Shown here: positions 10,260 through 21,777 of the stretch, one piece after another
Position numbering within the stretch: position 1 is the first letter of the stretch
Layout of the letters: each line of letters opens with the position of its first letter
NCBI GenBank assembly: GCA_002786065.1
Contig: NHNY01000002.1
Location: 1,116,001-1,180,000 of the forward strand
Length of the DNA stretch: 64,000 nucleotides
Source: Microcyclospora pomicola
Taxonomy: Eukaryota > Ascomycota > Dothideomycetes > Capnodiales
Direction: 5' to 3'
The notes under the pieces: model-generated
Databases searched by the model: none
Told to the model about the DNA's origin: nothing
What the model saw: the letters and a program-made list of their open reading frames with translations, nothing else
Position numbers and translations under genes: made by a program

Positions 10260-11395
10260 AGCGAATGTATGACAGCACGAGTCGTGCGTGACTCGTACGT
10301 TGTTGCGTGTCTGTGGGCTGGCGTTTCGTGCGTATACTGAACTCGCGTCCTTCTTACGCCCCTTTGAGGACGAGCCTTGATGTCTGGGGACCCTACTCTT
10401 ACTGCTGTTGGTGACAGCCGCTTCCGATAGACTGAGGAACGAATCGAATTGTGTTTGTCGATTGACGGTCTTGATGAAACGAACGTGATTCTCGCGAGTG
10501 AGGAGTGGTGCAGTGCGGCGGCGGCGAAGAGGAGTGGTGAGGTGGGTGGAGATCTCGAAAAGTATGGTCGTGCCAGGGACAAGCAACGCAACGCACTAGT
10601 AAATACTGTACTGTACTTCTATTTTCGGATCGTCACCATGGCGGCAGCCCACGTACTGGAGCAGTAATCAACACCAGCCTTGCATCCTTTCGCACATTCT
10701 ATGCGATAACTTGATGGGCATCGATGGAACTGTCACAGATTGCGCTTGTTATGCAAAAGCGGAAGATACGATTCACCTCCATCGCCACGGATATGGACTA
10801 CTCATGAAGCAGTTCTTTTACATAATGGTGCGTCAAGGTATATGATACATGTATACCTACTGGACGGCTGAGCCTTCAAGTTCGGGTCGCAAAGACCGCA
10901 AGTATCTACCTGCTACTGAAGTGCATAGTGTCGATGATTTGGGCATCGACCTGGCCTTTCATCAATTTGACTGATCGTCGTACAGCCACATGGGAGAGGA
11001 ACTTTCGCCTCATAACCACTGCAAAATATCCCAGCAATGCCGTGGCGATAGTATCGCGGTGCCACGCCGACCGGTGATCTTCATATTCGAATGACTCGGT
11101 CATCATTACACGCCATCTGCATCTGCTATCACATATCGTGCGACGTGAATTGGATGCAGAGTGCTTCCTGGGACTGCCAAGTCAAGTCTGTGGCATCAAG
11201 CACAAACTCGTTGTCCTGCTCACCAATCTCGGCGAGGCTGATCGGTGGTATCGTTGAGGTATGTGCTGCACATGTCCATATCCTGGTCCGGGCCATTTCC
11301 CTTTCATTCCAGGTTGTAAACCAGCAGGAGAAACTTGACCGTGTTCAAACGATAACAGCTGTGTTGTTTTATATTGCAAGAATGCAAACAGTCTT
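10260..11395. other. Intergenic region, nothing recognised
   Basis: About 1.1 kb upstream of the secreted protein and downstream of the small Cys/His protein. It must contain the promoter of the former. No convincing ORF, RNA gene or repeat was found. Confidence 0.5.
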
Positions 11396-11971
11396 TCATG
11401 TCTTGAACAACCCGCGGCCAAGCTTGTTGCCCTTCCTCCGCCATTGACTGAGCATTCCACTGGCACCACTGCGCAGACTGGCACTGTCTGAAGCTGTTGA
11501 CGGAAAGTCGTCCTGCGGCGAGACCGGTGTGATGCCATATGTCGGGTAGTTCTTCTTGGCGCTTGGGAGAACCTCATGTGGACTGGTGGTCAAGTAGCGG
11601 GCGAGTCGGTCGTTCATCTCCCGATGCCGTTGTGCCCGCTCGCTCTCGATGGCGGAGCTGTTACGCTGCGACAGCGAACTGATGGTGCTGCCGCTCCCAC
11701 TTCGACAGGTTCTGGTCGCACCTAATGTTGGTGACGTGGGCGATCCGGTCAATGAGCTGGCCGACGAGACCGAGCCAAATAGCCGGTGGGTGGACACATG
11801 GACGTCGAGGTCATCACACCAGGGGCATGTGTCGTAACGCGTCTCCCATCCCTCAAGTCGTAGGCGCTCTGGGCAGTTGGCGAGATTGTGGTGAGGAGTG
11901 CAGGATCGTACTAGGGAGTACCATCGATGCGCGCATGGCTGGGTACAAACGTTCAAGCCGGCGACACACAT
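11396..11971 (-). CDS. Small protein with N-terminal Cys/His zinc-binding-like module
   Basis: 191 residues, one exon, ATG at 11971. The first 55 residues hold regularly spaced Cys and His (CVAGLNVC, CAHRW, SCTPHHNLANC, then GWE and CPWCDD), a pattern that suggests a small zinc-binding module related in style to RING or zinc-ribbon folds. The rest is Ser-rich and basic with RAQRHREMNDRLARYL, probably helical, and a basic tail (SQWRRKGNKLGRGLFKT). I believe similar short proteins occur widely in Dothideomycetes as uncharacterised proteins, but I cannot name a family. The initial Cys stands very close to the start, so an extra 5' exon is possible. Function unknown. Confidence 0.65.
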   Translation of the reverse strand: MCVAGLNVCTQPCAHRWYSLVRSCTPHHNLANCPERLRLEGWETRYDTCPWCDDLDVHVSTHRLFGSVSSASSLTGSPTSPTLGATRTCRSGSGSTISSLSQRNSSAIESERAQRHREMNDRLARYLTTSPHEVLPSAKKNYPTYGITPVSPQDDFPSTASDSASLRSGASGMLSQWRRKGNKLGRGLFKT

Positions 11972-14750
11972 GGTGATATGAGCGCTTTGGGGTCGATGCG
12001 ATGGGTGCTGGTGTATGCCTTGGAAAGCAGTGATGGCCGCAGTGGCAAATCGAGTCGATCAAGGTAGATGAGCGTGTCAACGTGACAAGGAGCAGTCGAG
12101 GCGACCGATCGAGTTGATGTGAGGTGGGGTTCGTGTTACCAGGTTCGCTGTTACAGGATCCTTCCGGTGGAATGAGTGACAAGATGGTTGTTGGACAGAG
12201 GGGCAGTGTCTGACATGCTCGGGGAAGGCTGGTAGATTGGGAAAGATGATAGACGTTGACCCTGAAGTTACCACCGATACCACAGCGGTGGTGAAGCACT
12301 GCAAAAGGGCGCGTTGAACGGTTTCCAAGTGGGATGGGACTCGGATGTGGCGATCACAGGATTGACGTGCATCAAGAGGAAGAGAGCACCGAGTAGATAT
12401 GTATAATTATTGTCGGGTAGGTGCGTAGGCAAGGTACGCTGCAAGATGGAATGCACTGACCGCAACACCAGAACACCACCTATATGCAGCCCGAGACAAG
12501 GTTGGCTCGCCCGTCATCCGCCTTCCAGCATCGTGTCACCTTAACGTCTTATCACCGCCGCCACCACCTCCCAAAACGATCGTGCATCTTACCATCACAT
12601 ACCTGGGGGGCTGATATACGGTGAGCAGACCAGCTCCAGCTCGTCGCAAGCCTACGCGAGCCGTTCTGCATCTGCCCCGGCTGATCCTGTTAGAGTGCGA
12701 GCGTGGCCCCTGATGCGCCAATCGACTCGACTCGCCTCGTCTGACATGATTGTCCATGCACGTCCGGTGGGATGGGCAGCGGCATCGACATGTGCAGTGC
12801 CGGGTCGTGGCTCATGTCAGATCCTCCATCCGGCTCATCACATGTCGACAGGGTGTAGTACGAGGGCAGAGGATCTTACACGTCGCAAAGCCGTGAAGCC
12901 ATTATCCTCATCGACCGTACAGCGTAGTACATCACACGATCATCTCGGACCCGATCCCTTCCCCTCATCCAGCAAACGAAACAGCCGCGCATACCGATGT
13001 TTCTGCGCAGATCAACTGACGTTGCCTTGCCTGGTTCCCCCCGTTCCAGATCTGCGTTCTATAGCATCCGGTCATCAGCCAACGCGGGCCAGCGCCAGAC
13101 AAGGTTGGCCGCTTCCGACGTTCCGACCTGTCCAGCCGTGCGGGCCACGCCTAGCTTGAGTGTAGTTCATGTCCCAGGCCGCGGATTCGGGATGTGAGCG
13201 TCGACCGTTTACTGTATGTGGTCTGTACGGACTATACGACCAAGTACGCTTGACATTCTGATGGGCTGACTGCCGACCTGGGCCGACATACCGTGAATTC
13301 ATACACAGAGTGATCTGGTAGCGAGCTCCGACTTGCCCAGACCTGCTAACCAGATAGCCAAATCGTTGCAAGATAGCCACGCGACCGCTTGGTCCACGTC
13401 ATGCTCTTGACCAAGATTTCCCACTCTCGCCGTGCTACTGGAAAGATTTACCTCGCGGCTCAGCGGCGCCTTGGTGGAAGGCGAACCTTGTGTTGGACCT
13501 ACTGCCGGGGGCCGTTGATACTTTGTTGCGCCCAAACTCCTAGGCGTCGTTCCTCACCTGCCTCGATGCCCAACTTCATTTTACCTGTCAGACGCTGCAA
13601 TTTCTGCTGCCGGCCCCTATCCAGGAATGAGGAAGCAACGAGGAGCACCAGTAGACCTCTCCCGAGTATGCAAATCGCCCACGTGCGTGCTCCGGGCGCG
13701 GTCGGGATCAGACAACGCAGCCAAGTCCAGGCTAGCGACGCTGTTGGTCTCGTCCACGACATGCCAAGCCTCGCGAACTCTGTTGGCAGTTTCCTTCGAA
13801 TCGGCGCCTCGTGCTTCGTCTCGCTTCTGCTGCGCATCCCTCGTCGTCGCTGTACCGTCAGCTGCAATCTGTAGCTGCTGTGTCACCCTTCTGTCCCGCC
13901 AGCGCGAAACTCAACACGGAACGGGTTGAGATCCTGCAAGCCGAAGACAATCCCACGATGCCGACCGAGCGGTGGCCGCGTCTCCAGCACTCGGACCGGG
14001 ATGACTGTCCTTCACCGTCTCTTCTGACCTGTGCATGAAAGAGAATTCCCGGGCCTCCGGATCTTATCTGCCAAGCCCTCACCGCGAGGGCCAGGCAGAG
14101 TCCGGCCACACGTCACTCGCTAGCCCGGTGTGGGCGTGCAGGACCGTCAGCAGCGCCTGGCCTGCTTCTCACGTGGCCTCCGATGCACTGTAGCGGTATG
14201 CATGGTACGAACCAGACCTACTTCTGTCCGGACTGCATGCCTAGATGTGATGCGGTCGCCGTTATCTATACTGATCTGTCGCGGTGATTGGGTGATTGTC
14301 GATTTTGCCAAGATGCGTAAGGTAGGCTTGAGGATTTTAGGGACCATGAGGGTACAGTATCAATACAGGCCACATCTTTTATCTATCACTTCGCTCTATC
14401 ATGTAGCCGCCAGACCATAGCAGCAGACACATCCTTTGTCTCACGCAGAGACCAGGATCGCTCAGGCACGTGGCAAGTCGTACAGTGTAACAGCACTATA
14501 TGGTACATCATGATCCACCGTGCATATCGGCTACACAGTAGTACAGCAGAAGCACAATCGAGAAATATGGTTGAAGTAATTATGGCACTAGATCCTGAAG
14601 CTTTTGACGAACTTCTTGATCGTCGACTTCCGTCCAGAACATGCTTTTTGTGGTTGCACACCCGAATATACTGAAACACTTCCTCCACAAGAAAGAAAAA
14701 GGTGAAGAACTCCCGCTTGATGACAAACATATGCGCCCACGTTGCTTCGC
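11972..14750. other. Gene-poor region of about 2.8 kb
   Basis: Between the small Cys/His protein and ILV2. ORFs of 60-160 codons occur on both strands, notably overlapping ones near 13.4-13.9 kb, but none shows a domain, signal peptide or believable splicing. Base composition is not AT-skewed, so I see no sign of repeat-induced mutation. No RNA gene or transposon ends were recognised. Confidence 0.45.
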
Positions 14751-16936
14751 TCACCGGCCGGATCGCTCGCGAGTTCGCTGGCGTCTCTCCTTCTCCTTCT
14801 TCTCATCATACACAAGGAACTCGTGCAGGGCACTGCCGCCGGGTACCATGGGCAAGACAGGTACTTTTTGGTCAACGACGACCTCGAGAACAGCGGGACC
14901 TTCCCCAGATCCTTCAATCAGCCATTGGAGGTCTTCCTTGAGATTTGCCAGCTTGCGCGTTCTCCTGGCCTGCACGTGCATTGCCTCGGCGAGCTTGACG
15001 AAATCCGGATTTCTCTGGTGGGTGTGTGCGAATCGGTCGTGGTAGAACAAGGATTGCCATTGAGTGACCATACCCTGCTCCTCGTTGTTGAGGATGAGGA
15101 CCTTGACGCCGATATTGAACTCGGCAGCGGTGCTGAGCTCGGTTTGCGTCATGCAGAATGAGGCGTCGCCGTCAATGTCAATCACAAGCTTGTCTGGCAT
15201 TGCGACCTTGGCGCCAATGGCAGCTGGGAGACCGTAACCCATCGTACCAAGACCGCCCGAAGTGATCATAGTACGCGGCGTCCGCCATCTATAATGTTGT
15301 GCCGCCCACATTTGATGTTGACCCACACCGGTCGCGATGATAGTGTTCTCCTTCCTGTCTGCGGTCAGATCTGACAGCATAGCCACAACGGTCTGAGGCT
15401 TGATCAAAGCATCTGGATGATGCTCTTTCTCGTAAGCCCAGGGGAAGCGTGCTTTCCACGCATCGATCTGATCGAACCATTCTTTCCTGTCTTCGGGCGT
15501 TTTTGACACCACGAAAGGTAACATTTGCGTCAAGTTGGCGGTAACATCGCCTTCAACAGCTTCGTTTGCCTGCACGACCTTGTTGATGTTCTTTGGGAGG
15601 ATGTCAAAGTGGATGATACCTCCACGACCTTCTGCTGCGGCTGCACGTGCCTGAGGTGCAAATCGCGGGACGTGACCAGTGATGCGATCGTCAAATCGGG
15701 CACCAAGAGCGATGACCAAGTCAGCCTCCTGGATAGCCATGTTGGCATAGGCCGAGCCGTGCATTCCCAACATGTGCAGAGACTTTGGGTCCAGCTCGTC
15801 AAATCCTCCTAGGCCTTGGAGAGTGGTGGTGACTGGGATCTGTGCTTTGTCGGAGAGCTCCTTCAACATTTTCGGTCCGTCAGGGTGGCCAAGCACACCT
15901 TGACCAGCATAGATGACAGGCTTCTTGGCAATATTGATCAGATCCGCAGATCTTCGGATGCTGCCTTGCAGCTGTCTACCAGTGAATTCACGTGCTGCTA
16001 GGGTCGCAGCTGATGGGTGGTGTGGCAAAGTCGACGTGATCGGAATTGGACGCGTCAACTTTCCACCCGTGACATCCTTAGGTAGATCGACCAATACTGG
16101 TCCTGGCCTTCCAGACGTAGCGATCTCAAAGGCTTCATTGATCCTCCTTGGCAGTTCAGCAATGCTCTTGACCATCACGTTCCACTTCGTGCAAGCTCTT
16201 GAGATGCCGACCATATCTGCCTCCTGGAAAGCATCTGAACCAATGGCACCTGTAACGACCTGACCGGAGAAGACCACCATTGGGGTTCCGTCCATGAGAG
16301 CGTCTTGCATCGGGGTGATCACGTTGGTGGCACCGGGGCCAGAAGTCACAACGACGACACCGCATTTGCCTGATGCACGCGCATATCCTTCGGCCATGTG
16401 ACCAGCACCCTGCTCGTGTCGAGGCAGCACAAAGTCGAACTCTTTACTGTTGTAGATGGCGTCAAATACGGGCAGAATCGCTCCACCAGGGTATCCAACT
16501 ACGCACAACTGTATTAGCCTCTCTTGTACATGTAGTAATCCTGCAATCGTCGTTGATACATACAGATATGCTTCACGCCTTGCCTGAGCATCATCTCGTG
16601 AAAGATCTCTCCTCCCGTCATGCCCACAAAGCTGTCGTCCATATCGGGTTGGCGGTATGGCTGCAGAGGCTGCACCTTGCTCATCCTCCCATCGTCGCGG
16701 TTGAAAGCTGGACTAGGAGTTGCTCTTTGAGTCGCGGGCGCAGCTGCGGTTTGCGCCGCTCGTGGAGCTGAGTCCGACACATTTCGTCGTGCGTTTTGTG
16801 GTTGTGAGGGAATCGATGATCGGTATGGCGAAAGGGCAGCAGTTGCTGGGGTCGAAGAAAATCGTCGAGCGCGCGGCAAGCATTGTATCGCGCGTTTGGC
16901 GGGTTGCGTGTGCAACATCGTGGTAGCTGCGTTCAT
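14751..16936 (-). CDS. ILV2: Acetolactate synthase, catalytic subunit, mitochondrial
   Basis: Thiamine-diphosphate enzyme that joins two pyruvates, or pyruvate and 2-oxobutyrate, in the first common step of valine, leucine and isoleucine synthesis. Two exons (16936-16564, 16498-14751) give 706 residues; the 65-nt intron splits the Phe codon of FGYPGG. The first ~90 residues are a Arg/Ser-rich mitochondrial transit peptide (RRFSSTP). The catalytic Glu lies in RHEQGAGHMAEGYARASG, and the ThDP/Mg motif is GDASFCMTQTELSTAAEFN followed by NNEEQGMVTQWQSLF, with the Trp that herbicide-resistance mutations usually hit intact. At the site equivalent to yeast Pro192 the sequence reads GQVVTGAIG, so Val replaces Pro. 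A perfect TGAGTCA site lies 99 bp upstream. The next start, 6 codons in, is also possible. Confidence 0.95.
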
Positions 16937-17446
16937 CCGAAGATACTGCTGTAATGTAGTGAAGTAAGCAACTCGTACCAAGTGGGAGGTGCTGTTGTCC
17001 GGAAAGATGGTGGAAGCTCGTGTCGAGTCACGACTGAGTCAATGGAAAGTCTGCTATACTCTAGTGAACGGACCCAAGGATTTTCGACAGTCTCTCGCTC
17101 CAGGCCCAATGGAGCAGAACTATGCGGGGGACGCCACTGTGGAATCCCGAGGTCGGGATCGCCGCCGGTGGAAGCACGTGAGCTGTTGACTATCATGTAC
17201 TTACACTCACTATTGGACTATATTTCTTAGAATGTGAACTTCTGATCACTGTTTGTTATGGTGGTCTTGTAGAGCGCTTCTCAGGTCGATATTGATGTCG
17301 AAGCGCTGTTGTGGCGCTCACGTTACCCAGAGCGACATCGGGCCTAAAGAAAGTGCTCAAACACCACGGCAAAGTGTCACATACATGTATGGCTACAGTC
17401 TGCAATTACACAATGCATATATGGACCAGTAATCGTCAGTAAAATT
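16937..17446. other. Divergent promoter region between ILV2 and the TRAPPC12-like gene
   Basis: About 0.5 kb between two divergent start codons. It contains the Gcn4/CpcA-type site at 17035-17041, a one-mismatch neighbour at 17024-17030, and a CACGTG at 17175-17180. No ORF of note. Confidence 0.5.
17035..17041 (-). promoter_or_regulatory. Gcn4/CpcA-type site (TGACTCA) upstream of ILV2
   Basis: TGAGTCA on the plus strand, a perfect 7-bp match to the cross-pathway-control bZIP consensus, 99 bp upstream of the ILV2 ATG. A second near match, CGAGTCA, ends 5 bp further toward the gene (17024-17030). Placement before an amino-acid biosynthesis gene supports it; binding is not shown. Confidence 0.6.
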
Positions 17447-18795
17447 ATGGATACTCCTCAGTCGCCTCCTACAGGCAGTAGGCGACATGGGCGCCCCTCG
17501 GTCCCAATGATTAGAAGGAACACCAAGGGTCCTTTGGACGGTGCCGAGGAGTATGATGTTTGATCCTTCTATGGAGCATAGTAGCTGAAAGCTGGTACAG
17601 TCCACTTGCTACGCCTGCAAGCACTCGAGATGCGAGCACTCCATTGATAGACGATCCCAGCGAATCTGTAGAAACATCACGTCCGCCCACGCCGCCCGCG
17701 AAACTGGGCGAGCTGTCCAGCGACAAGGTCACAAAGCCTGCTTTGGATCTACGATTTCTTCGCAACCCAACCTTGTACCATTCCTTATCGACTGAGGACA
17801 TACCTGAAGCGTTCCTAGAGTCCTCTCAGCAACCACCAGCAGACGCGACGCTTACAGGACTATTGCAGTCTGGTTCCTTCAGACGAGCCGCGTCCGGAGC
17901 GGCCAATCAATTGATCAATGACGACCTCGCTAACATTGAACATGCTCTGCAGCTTTTGTACACACGTCTGGCGTGTCTAGTGCTCATCTCGAGGCCTGAA
18001 ATGGCCGCACAAGAAGCACATCCATTGACAGATCTTCTGGGACGCAACCCGGCAGGCGCTAAAGAGCTCCTACCCAATATGCCCTGGGAATTGCGGCTGC
18101 TTTTGGTCCGACTTCAGTCTGTCAATGCCTCAGATGGTGGGCGACGGGGTATCATGTCTCTATATGCTTTGGCAAATGAGGTCCGAAGCCAACTTGCGAC
18201 TGCTCGAGCTGCTGGCGATGATGGTAGCGTCGAGACCTGGAAAATCCGACTCGAAGACTTAGGGTTTCGTGTAGCTGACGCGCTCGTGGAAATGGGCGAG
18301 CTGGCGACTGCCAAAAGACATCTTGACACGATGATCACAGCAAATTTGGGAGATCATTTGTACAGGAAAGCCCTCCTGAGTGCACGTATGGGGGATCTAG
18401 GCGGTGCGCAGCAGTGTGTGGATCAGCTTGAGGATGGAAGCAAGAAGCTCACACTCGAAGCACTCTTGCTCGTTGCCAACGGCAAAAACTCCACTGCTAT
18501 TGATGCCTGGAAAGATATCGCTGATGCCGATGCTGGCCAAGTCCTTGCAGTCACAAACATGGCTGTTGGCCTGCTGTATGTTGGCGATATCGTTGGAGCT
18601 CGTGATGCTTTCGATAGTGCAGTGAACGCTTCTCCGTCTTTTCCAGGACTGCTGTTCAACCTTTGCACTGTTTACGAACTGTGTACTGAACGCAGATCGG
18701 AGCTCAAAGACGCTCTGATACAAAGACTAGCCATGAAACAACCTGGACCGCAAAGCGGAGGATGGGAGCGGACAAACTTTGACCTGAAATTGTGA
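17447..18795 (+). CDS. TRAPPC12-like TPR protein (TRAPP vesicle-tethering complex)
   Basis: Probable subunit of a TRAPP complex, which tethers vesicles in ER-Golgi traffic. Two exons, 17447-17550 and 17601-18795, joined across a 50-nt intron (donor GTATGA, acceptor TACAG), give 432 residues. The first exon supplies MDTPQSPPTGSRRHG; without it the long frame has no good ATG start. Residues 1-100 are Pro/Ser-rich and disordered. From about residue 130 the protein is helical with TPR-like repeats: LANIEHALQLLYTRLACL, then a segment with LLPNMPWELRLLLVRLQ, GFRVADALVEMGELATAKRHL, YRKALLSARMGDLGGAQQCV and VTNMAVGLLYVGDIVGARDAF. The order and spacing match fungal TRAPPC12-related proteins as I recall them. 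Confidence 0.75.
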
Positions 18796-19293
18796 GACAG
18801 AGGGAACCATTACGATGGTTCTTGGAAAGGTTCGAATTGATGCCTGTATGGAATGACCAAGTATGCGCCGGATCTATACATAAAGCACTACTTCCAGACA
18901 TTCTGTATTTGTCCCCTAGGTATGTGACGAGACTGTGAAGGTACAAAGCTGTCCATCGAGGTATGTCTCGAAACGACGAAGATTATGTCGAAGATGCATC
19001 CTCGTCGAATCAAGACCTCCCTCGTGTAAGACCTTTGTGATGCACATATGTTCACATGTATGTGATTGATCTTCACTCGACAGCCGATTCAGGCCATGTA
19101 CGTGTGTGGGTCCAGCGCATCGATAGGCATGCGGCCTCAGGCACCCTTGCCCACAAAATTCAGTCTTGGCGCACAACAGTCGCAGGCTAGCCGAGAATTC
19201 GAGCACCACCACGAAAGACCTCACTGCTTCAGCGACACGAATTCGTGACAACGACACGCGCCGACACTCACGACACAATTCCACCTCGCCATC
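18796..19293. other. Intergenic region before RPS16
   Basis: About 0.5 kb holding the 3' end of the TRAPPC12-like gene and the RPS16 promoter. I looked for TTAGGG and CACGTG ribosomal-gene motifs here and found none. No ORF is convincing. Confidence 0.45.
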
Positions 19294-19953
19294 ATGTCGG
19301 CCCCCCAAAGCGTCCAGTGCTTCGGCAAGAAGAAGACGGCCACCGCTGTCGCACACTGCAAGGCCGGAAAAGGCCTGATCCGTGTCAACGGCAAGCCTCT
19401 TGGTCTCGTCGAGCCGCAAATCCTCAGATTCAAGGTCTACGAGCCGGTACTCATCCTCGGGTTGGACAAGTTCGGTATGTCTCGCTATGGGTAGAAGGAT
19501 CAGGGAAGTGGAGAGTGAGAAGGGTTCAAAAGAAGTACATCGGGGACGGTGGTGGAGGACATGCTACAGGATCATGACTGGACGATGCGATGGGAACTGA
19601 AATGCGCAAAGAATGCTGGCTGACAATTGTTACTCTCACAGCCGACGTCGACATCCGCGTTCGCGTTCGTGGTGGTGGACACGTCTCCCAGGTCTACGCC
19701 ATCAGGCAGGCAATTGCCAAGAGCATCGTATGTGTACCTCACACCGCTGTCGACCTTTGCGCACGTCTAACGCACATCTTCCCTGCAGATTGCCTACTAC
19801 CAGAAGTTCGTCGACGAGCACAGCAAGAACCAACTCAAGCAAGCCCTCGTCGCCTACGACCGTACACTACTCGTTGCCGACAACAGGAGATGTGAGCCCA
19901 AGAAGTTCGGTGGTCCCGGTGCCCGTGCTCGTTACCAGAAGTCTTACCGGTAG
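19294..19953 (+). CDS. RPS16: 40S ribosomal protein S16 (uS9)
   Basis: Small-subunit ribosomal protein whose C-terminal tail reaches the decoding centre and touches the P-site tRNA. Three exons (19294-19474, 19642-19727, 19789-19953) give 143 residues, the same length as yeast S16. Exon 1 starts [20 protein letters not shown] and runs to LGLDKF; exon 2 encodes [20 protein letters not shown]; exon 3 encodes [18 protein letters not shown] and the basic end [11 protein letters not shown], which matches the universally conserved uS9 tail. Donors GTATGT in both introns and acceptors CACAG and TGCAG are consensus, and the phases join without adjustment. The first intron (167 nt) is longer than most in this window, as is common in ribosomal genes. 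Confidence 0.97.
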
Positions 19954-20259
19954 AGGTATGGTCCGAGGTCAAGAGAAGGAGCAAGTCGGGGATGGATGGT
20001 TCTTCGAAGGTCTGGGCAATGCAATGGCGCAAATGGCATGTGTTTGGTGCTACGATTGTGGCCTTCTAGCCTCACATTCTGCTTGAGACGAGCTGCGGCA
20101 ATGTCAGATAGTGCTGAAGCAAATCCAATCTGAAATACGCCATGCGTCTTGAAGATACGTAAAATCATGAATGCGCTTCGTAACCACATCATGCTATGTC
20201 TACAGAGCCAAATCACCCCGGACACCTTCGCTAATGACGTTGAGAACAAAATAACTCGC
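19954..20259. other. Convergent intergenic region RPS16-NSE1
   Basis: About 0.3 kb between two 3' ends. Only 3' UTR sequence is expected; nothing else seen. Confidence 0.5.
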
Positions 20260-21261
20260 CTATTCGCTATCCTCCGAACCTGCGCCGCTCCCTTCTTGCT
20301 CGTCTATGGTAGTCCGTCTAGCACTCCCCGAAGTGCCATACGATGTCCTCTGCTGCGGCACACTCTTTGCGGCTCGTTCGCCCACAAACGGCGCATCTGT
20401 CCATTCTGTCTTGCAAGTCGGACACTGCTGCCTTCCGCCTTGCGCTCGGAATATGTTGCTGACGCAATAATCATGGATCCGAGCCTCGCACCGCAAGTCC
20501 GGGCAACGCTGCCCAATCGTGACGATCTCTCTGCATGCCTGGCAGAACTTGATCTTGTCATGTCTGTCGTCGTCGTCCCCATCATTCTCCTCTCCTGCCT
20601 CTGTAGGGGTGTTGTACGTGTCGACCAGCCAGCCTCGCAGCTCCATCAACGCCCGTGGAGATAGCGAATAGAACCCGCTCTTGGACCGTTCGAACCACCC
20701 TTCGTCCTTCAGCGCATGCAGCACCCTGTCCGCCTGAGTGCTCGTCAGGCCGTTGTTCTGCGTGGCTCCTTGTGTCGCAGCCATGGCATCGCTGTCCCTC
20801 CGACCTTGCGCAGCCGCCGGCTTCGCCAATCGCAACGCCTGCATGCTCGTGATAGCCATGACCTCCGCGCGCCGCGTGTTCGCCGTTTCGAACATGTAAT
20901 CAAGAACGCGCTTCAGGAACGCAATCTCATCCGCGCTCCGGCTCGTGCTCATCTGGGTCAGCGCATCGCTGGTCGTGTTCACCAATGCATAAACCCGCTC
21001 TTTCGTCTTCTGGTGGAATTGGCTGCGGATCTCGAAATCGAAGAGGGAGATCGTGTCATTGAGCGTGTGGATGTAGCTTTCGAAGTCGCCCGACGAGATG
21101 TCTTCTGGAAGTGTTGGCCGGGAGGGCGTGTGTGCGGTCTGAATTGCGGCGAGGAGGGGTTTGGCGCGGTCTAAGGTGAGGGTTTGAGAGGCCAGGAAGT
21201 GCTGGAGAAAGGCGCGATGACAGTTGGAGTAGGAAAGGTCATCCGCCTGTTCAGCGGACAT
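20260..21261 (-). CDS. NSE1: SMC5-SMC6 complex subunit NSE1, RING-type
   Basis: NSE1 is a RING-like E3 ligase partner of NSE3 within the SMC5/6 DNA-repair complex in the nucleus. One exon of 333 residues from the ATG at 21261 (MSAEQADDLSYSNCHRAFL). The long N-terminal extension of the frame upstream of this Met is not protein-like. Residues about 10-200 are helical winged-helix sequence (SNCHRAFLQHFLASQTLT; TQADRVLHALKDEGWFERS with GFYSLSPRALMELRGWL). The C-terminal variant RING has Cys/His ligands in CQACREIVTIGQRCPDLRC, IHDYC and CPTCKTEW. A Gly/Ser/acidic tail follows. Domain order and length are typical of filamentous-fungal NSE1. Confidence 0.92.
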   Translation of the reverse strand: MSAEQADDLSYSNCHRAFLQHFLASQTLTLDRAKPLLAAIQTAHTPSRPTLPEDISSGDFESYIHTLNDTISLFDFEIRSQFHQKTKERVYALVNTTSDALTQMSTSRSADEIAFLKRVLDYMFETANTRRAEVMAITSMQALRLAKPAAAQGRRDSDAMAATQGATQNNGLTSTQADRVLHALKDEGWFERSKSGFYSLSPRALMELRGWLVDTYNTPTEAGEENDGDDDDRHDKIKFCQACREIVTIGQRCPDLRCEARIHDYCVSNIFRAQGGRQQCPTCKTEWTDAPFVGERAAKSVPQQRTSYGTSGSARRTTIDEQEGSGAGSEDSE

Positions 21262-21777
21262 TGAAGCAATTGTACTTAAAGTGCGAAACGAGTGTTGGGT
21301 TGTCGATGTGCTGTCAGAGGAGTGTGCGAAAGTGCTACGCGTGAGCGGGGAGACGTGGGGACGCGAACTATCGTGCTGTAGGTACTCAAAGCGGATATCA
21401 GGGTTATCTAAGTATTCACGAATACAACATGCCTTACCGACCCATCTTTTTGTATGGATACCTGATTGTTTGAGTTGATATGAAGAGAAATTATGTCTTA
21501 TTGGGACCTTTTCCATTTGTTGCCTTGATACTGTGGCCTGTCTTTCTTAGCTGACACCGCCAGAAACTTGCCAGCGTGGCTATCGGGTGGCTAGAAGATG
21601 CTACAGATATCCCAGCGTGAAGTGCAGTTGTGCAGAGATGTTAAAACTGGTCCCAAGGATGTTTAACTAATCGTTCAATGTATGGAGAAGCAGTTCGTTA
21701 ACGTTACGGCACATTACAAACTCCAACAAATGCATCCCCAACTCGTTCGTCAGTGCTAATAATGGAGCCCACCGCCA
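21262..21777. other. Intergenic region between NSE1 and YKT6
   Basis: About 0.5 kb between two minus-strand genes: YKT6 3' UTR plus the NSE1 promoter. No ORF or motif of note. Confidence 0.5.

Noticed and set aside
16514-16981. ILV2 start at the frame opening at 16981
   Set aside because: The opening codon is not an ATG; the ATG at 16936 starts a normal mitochondrial presequence.
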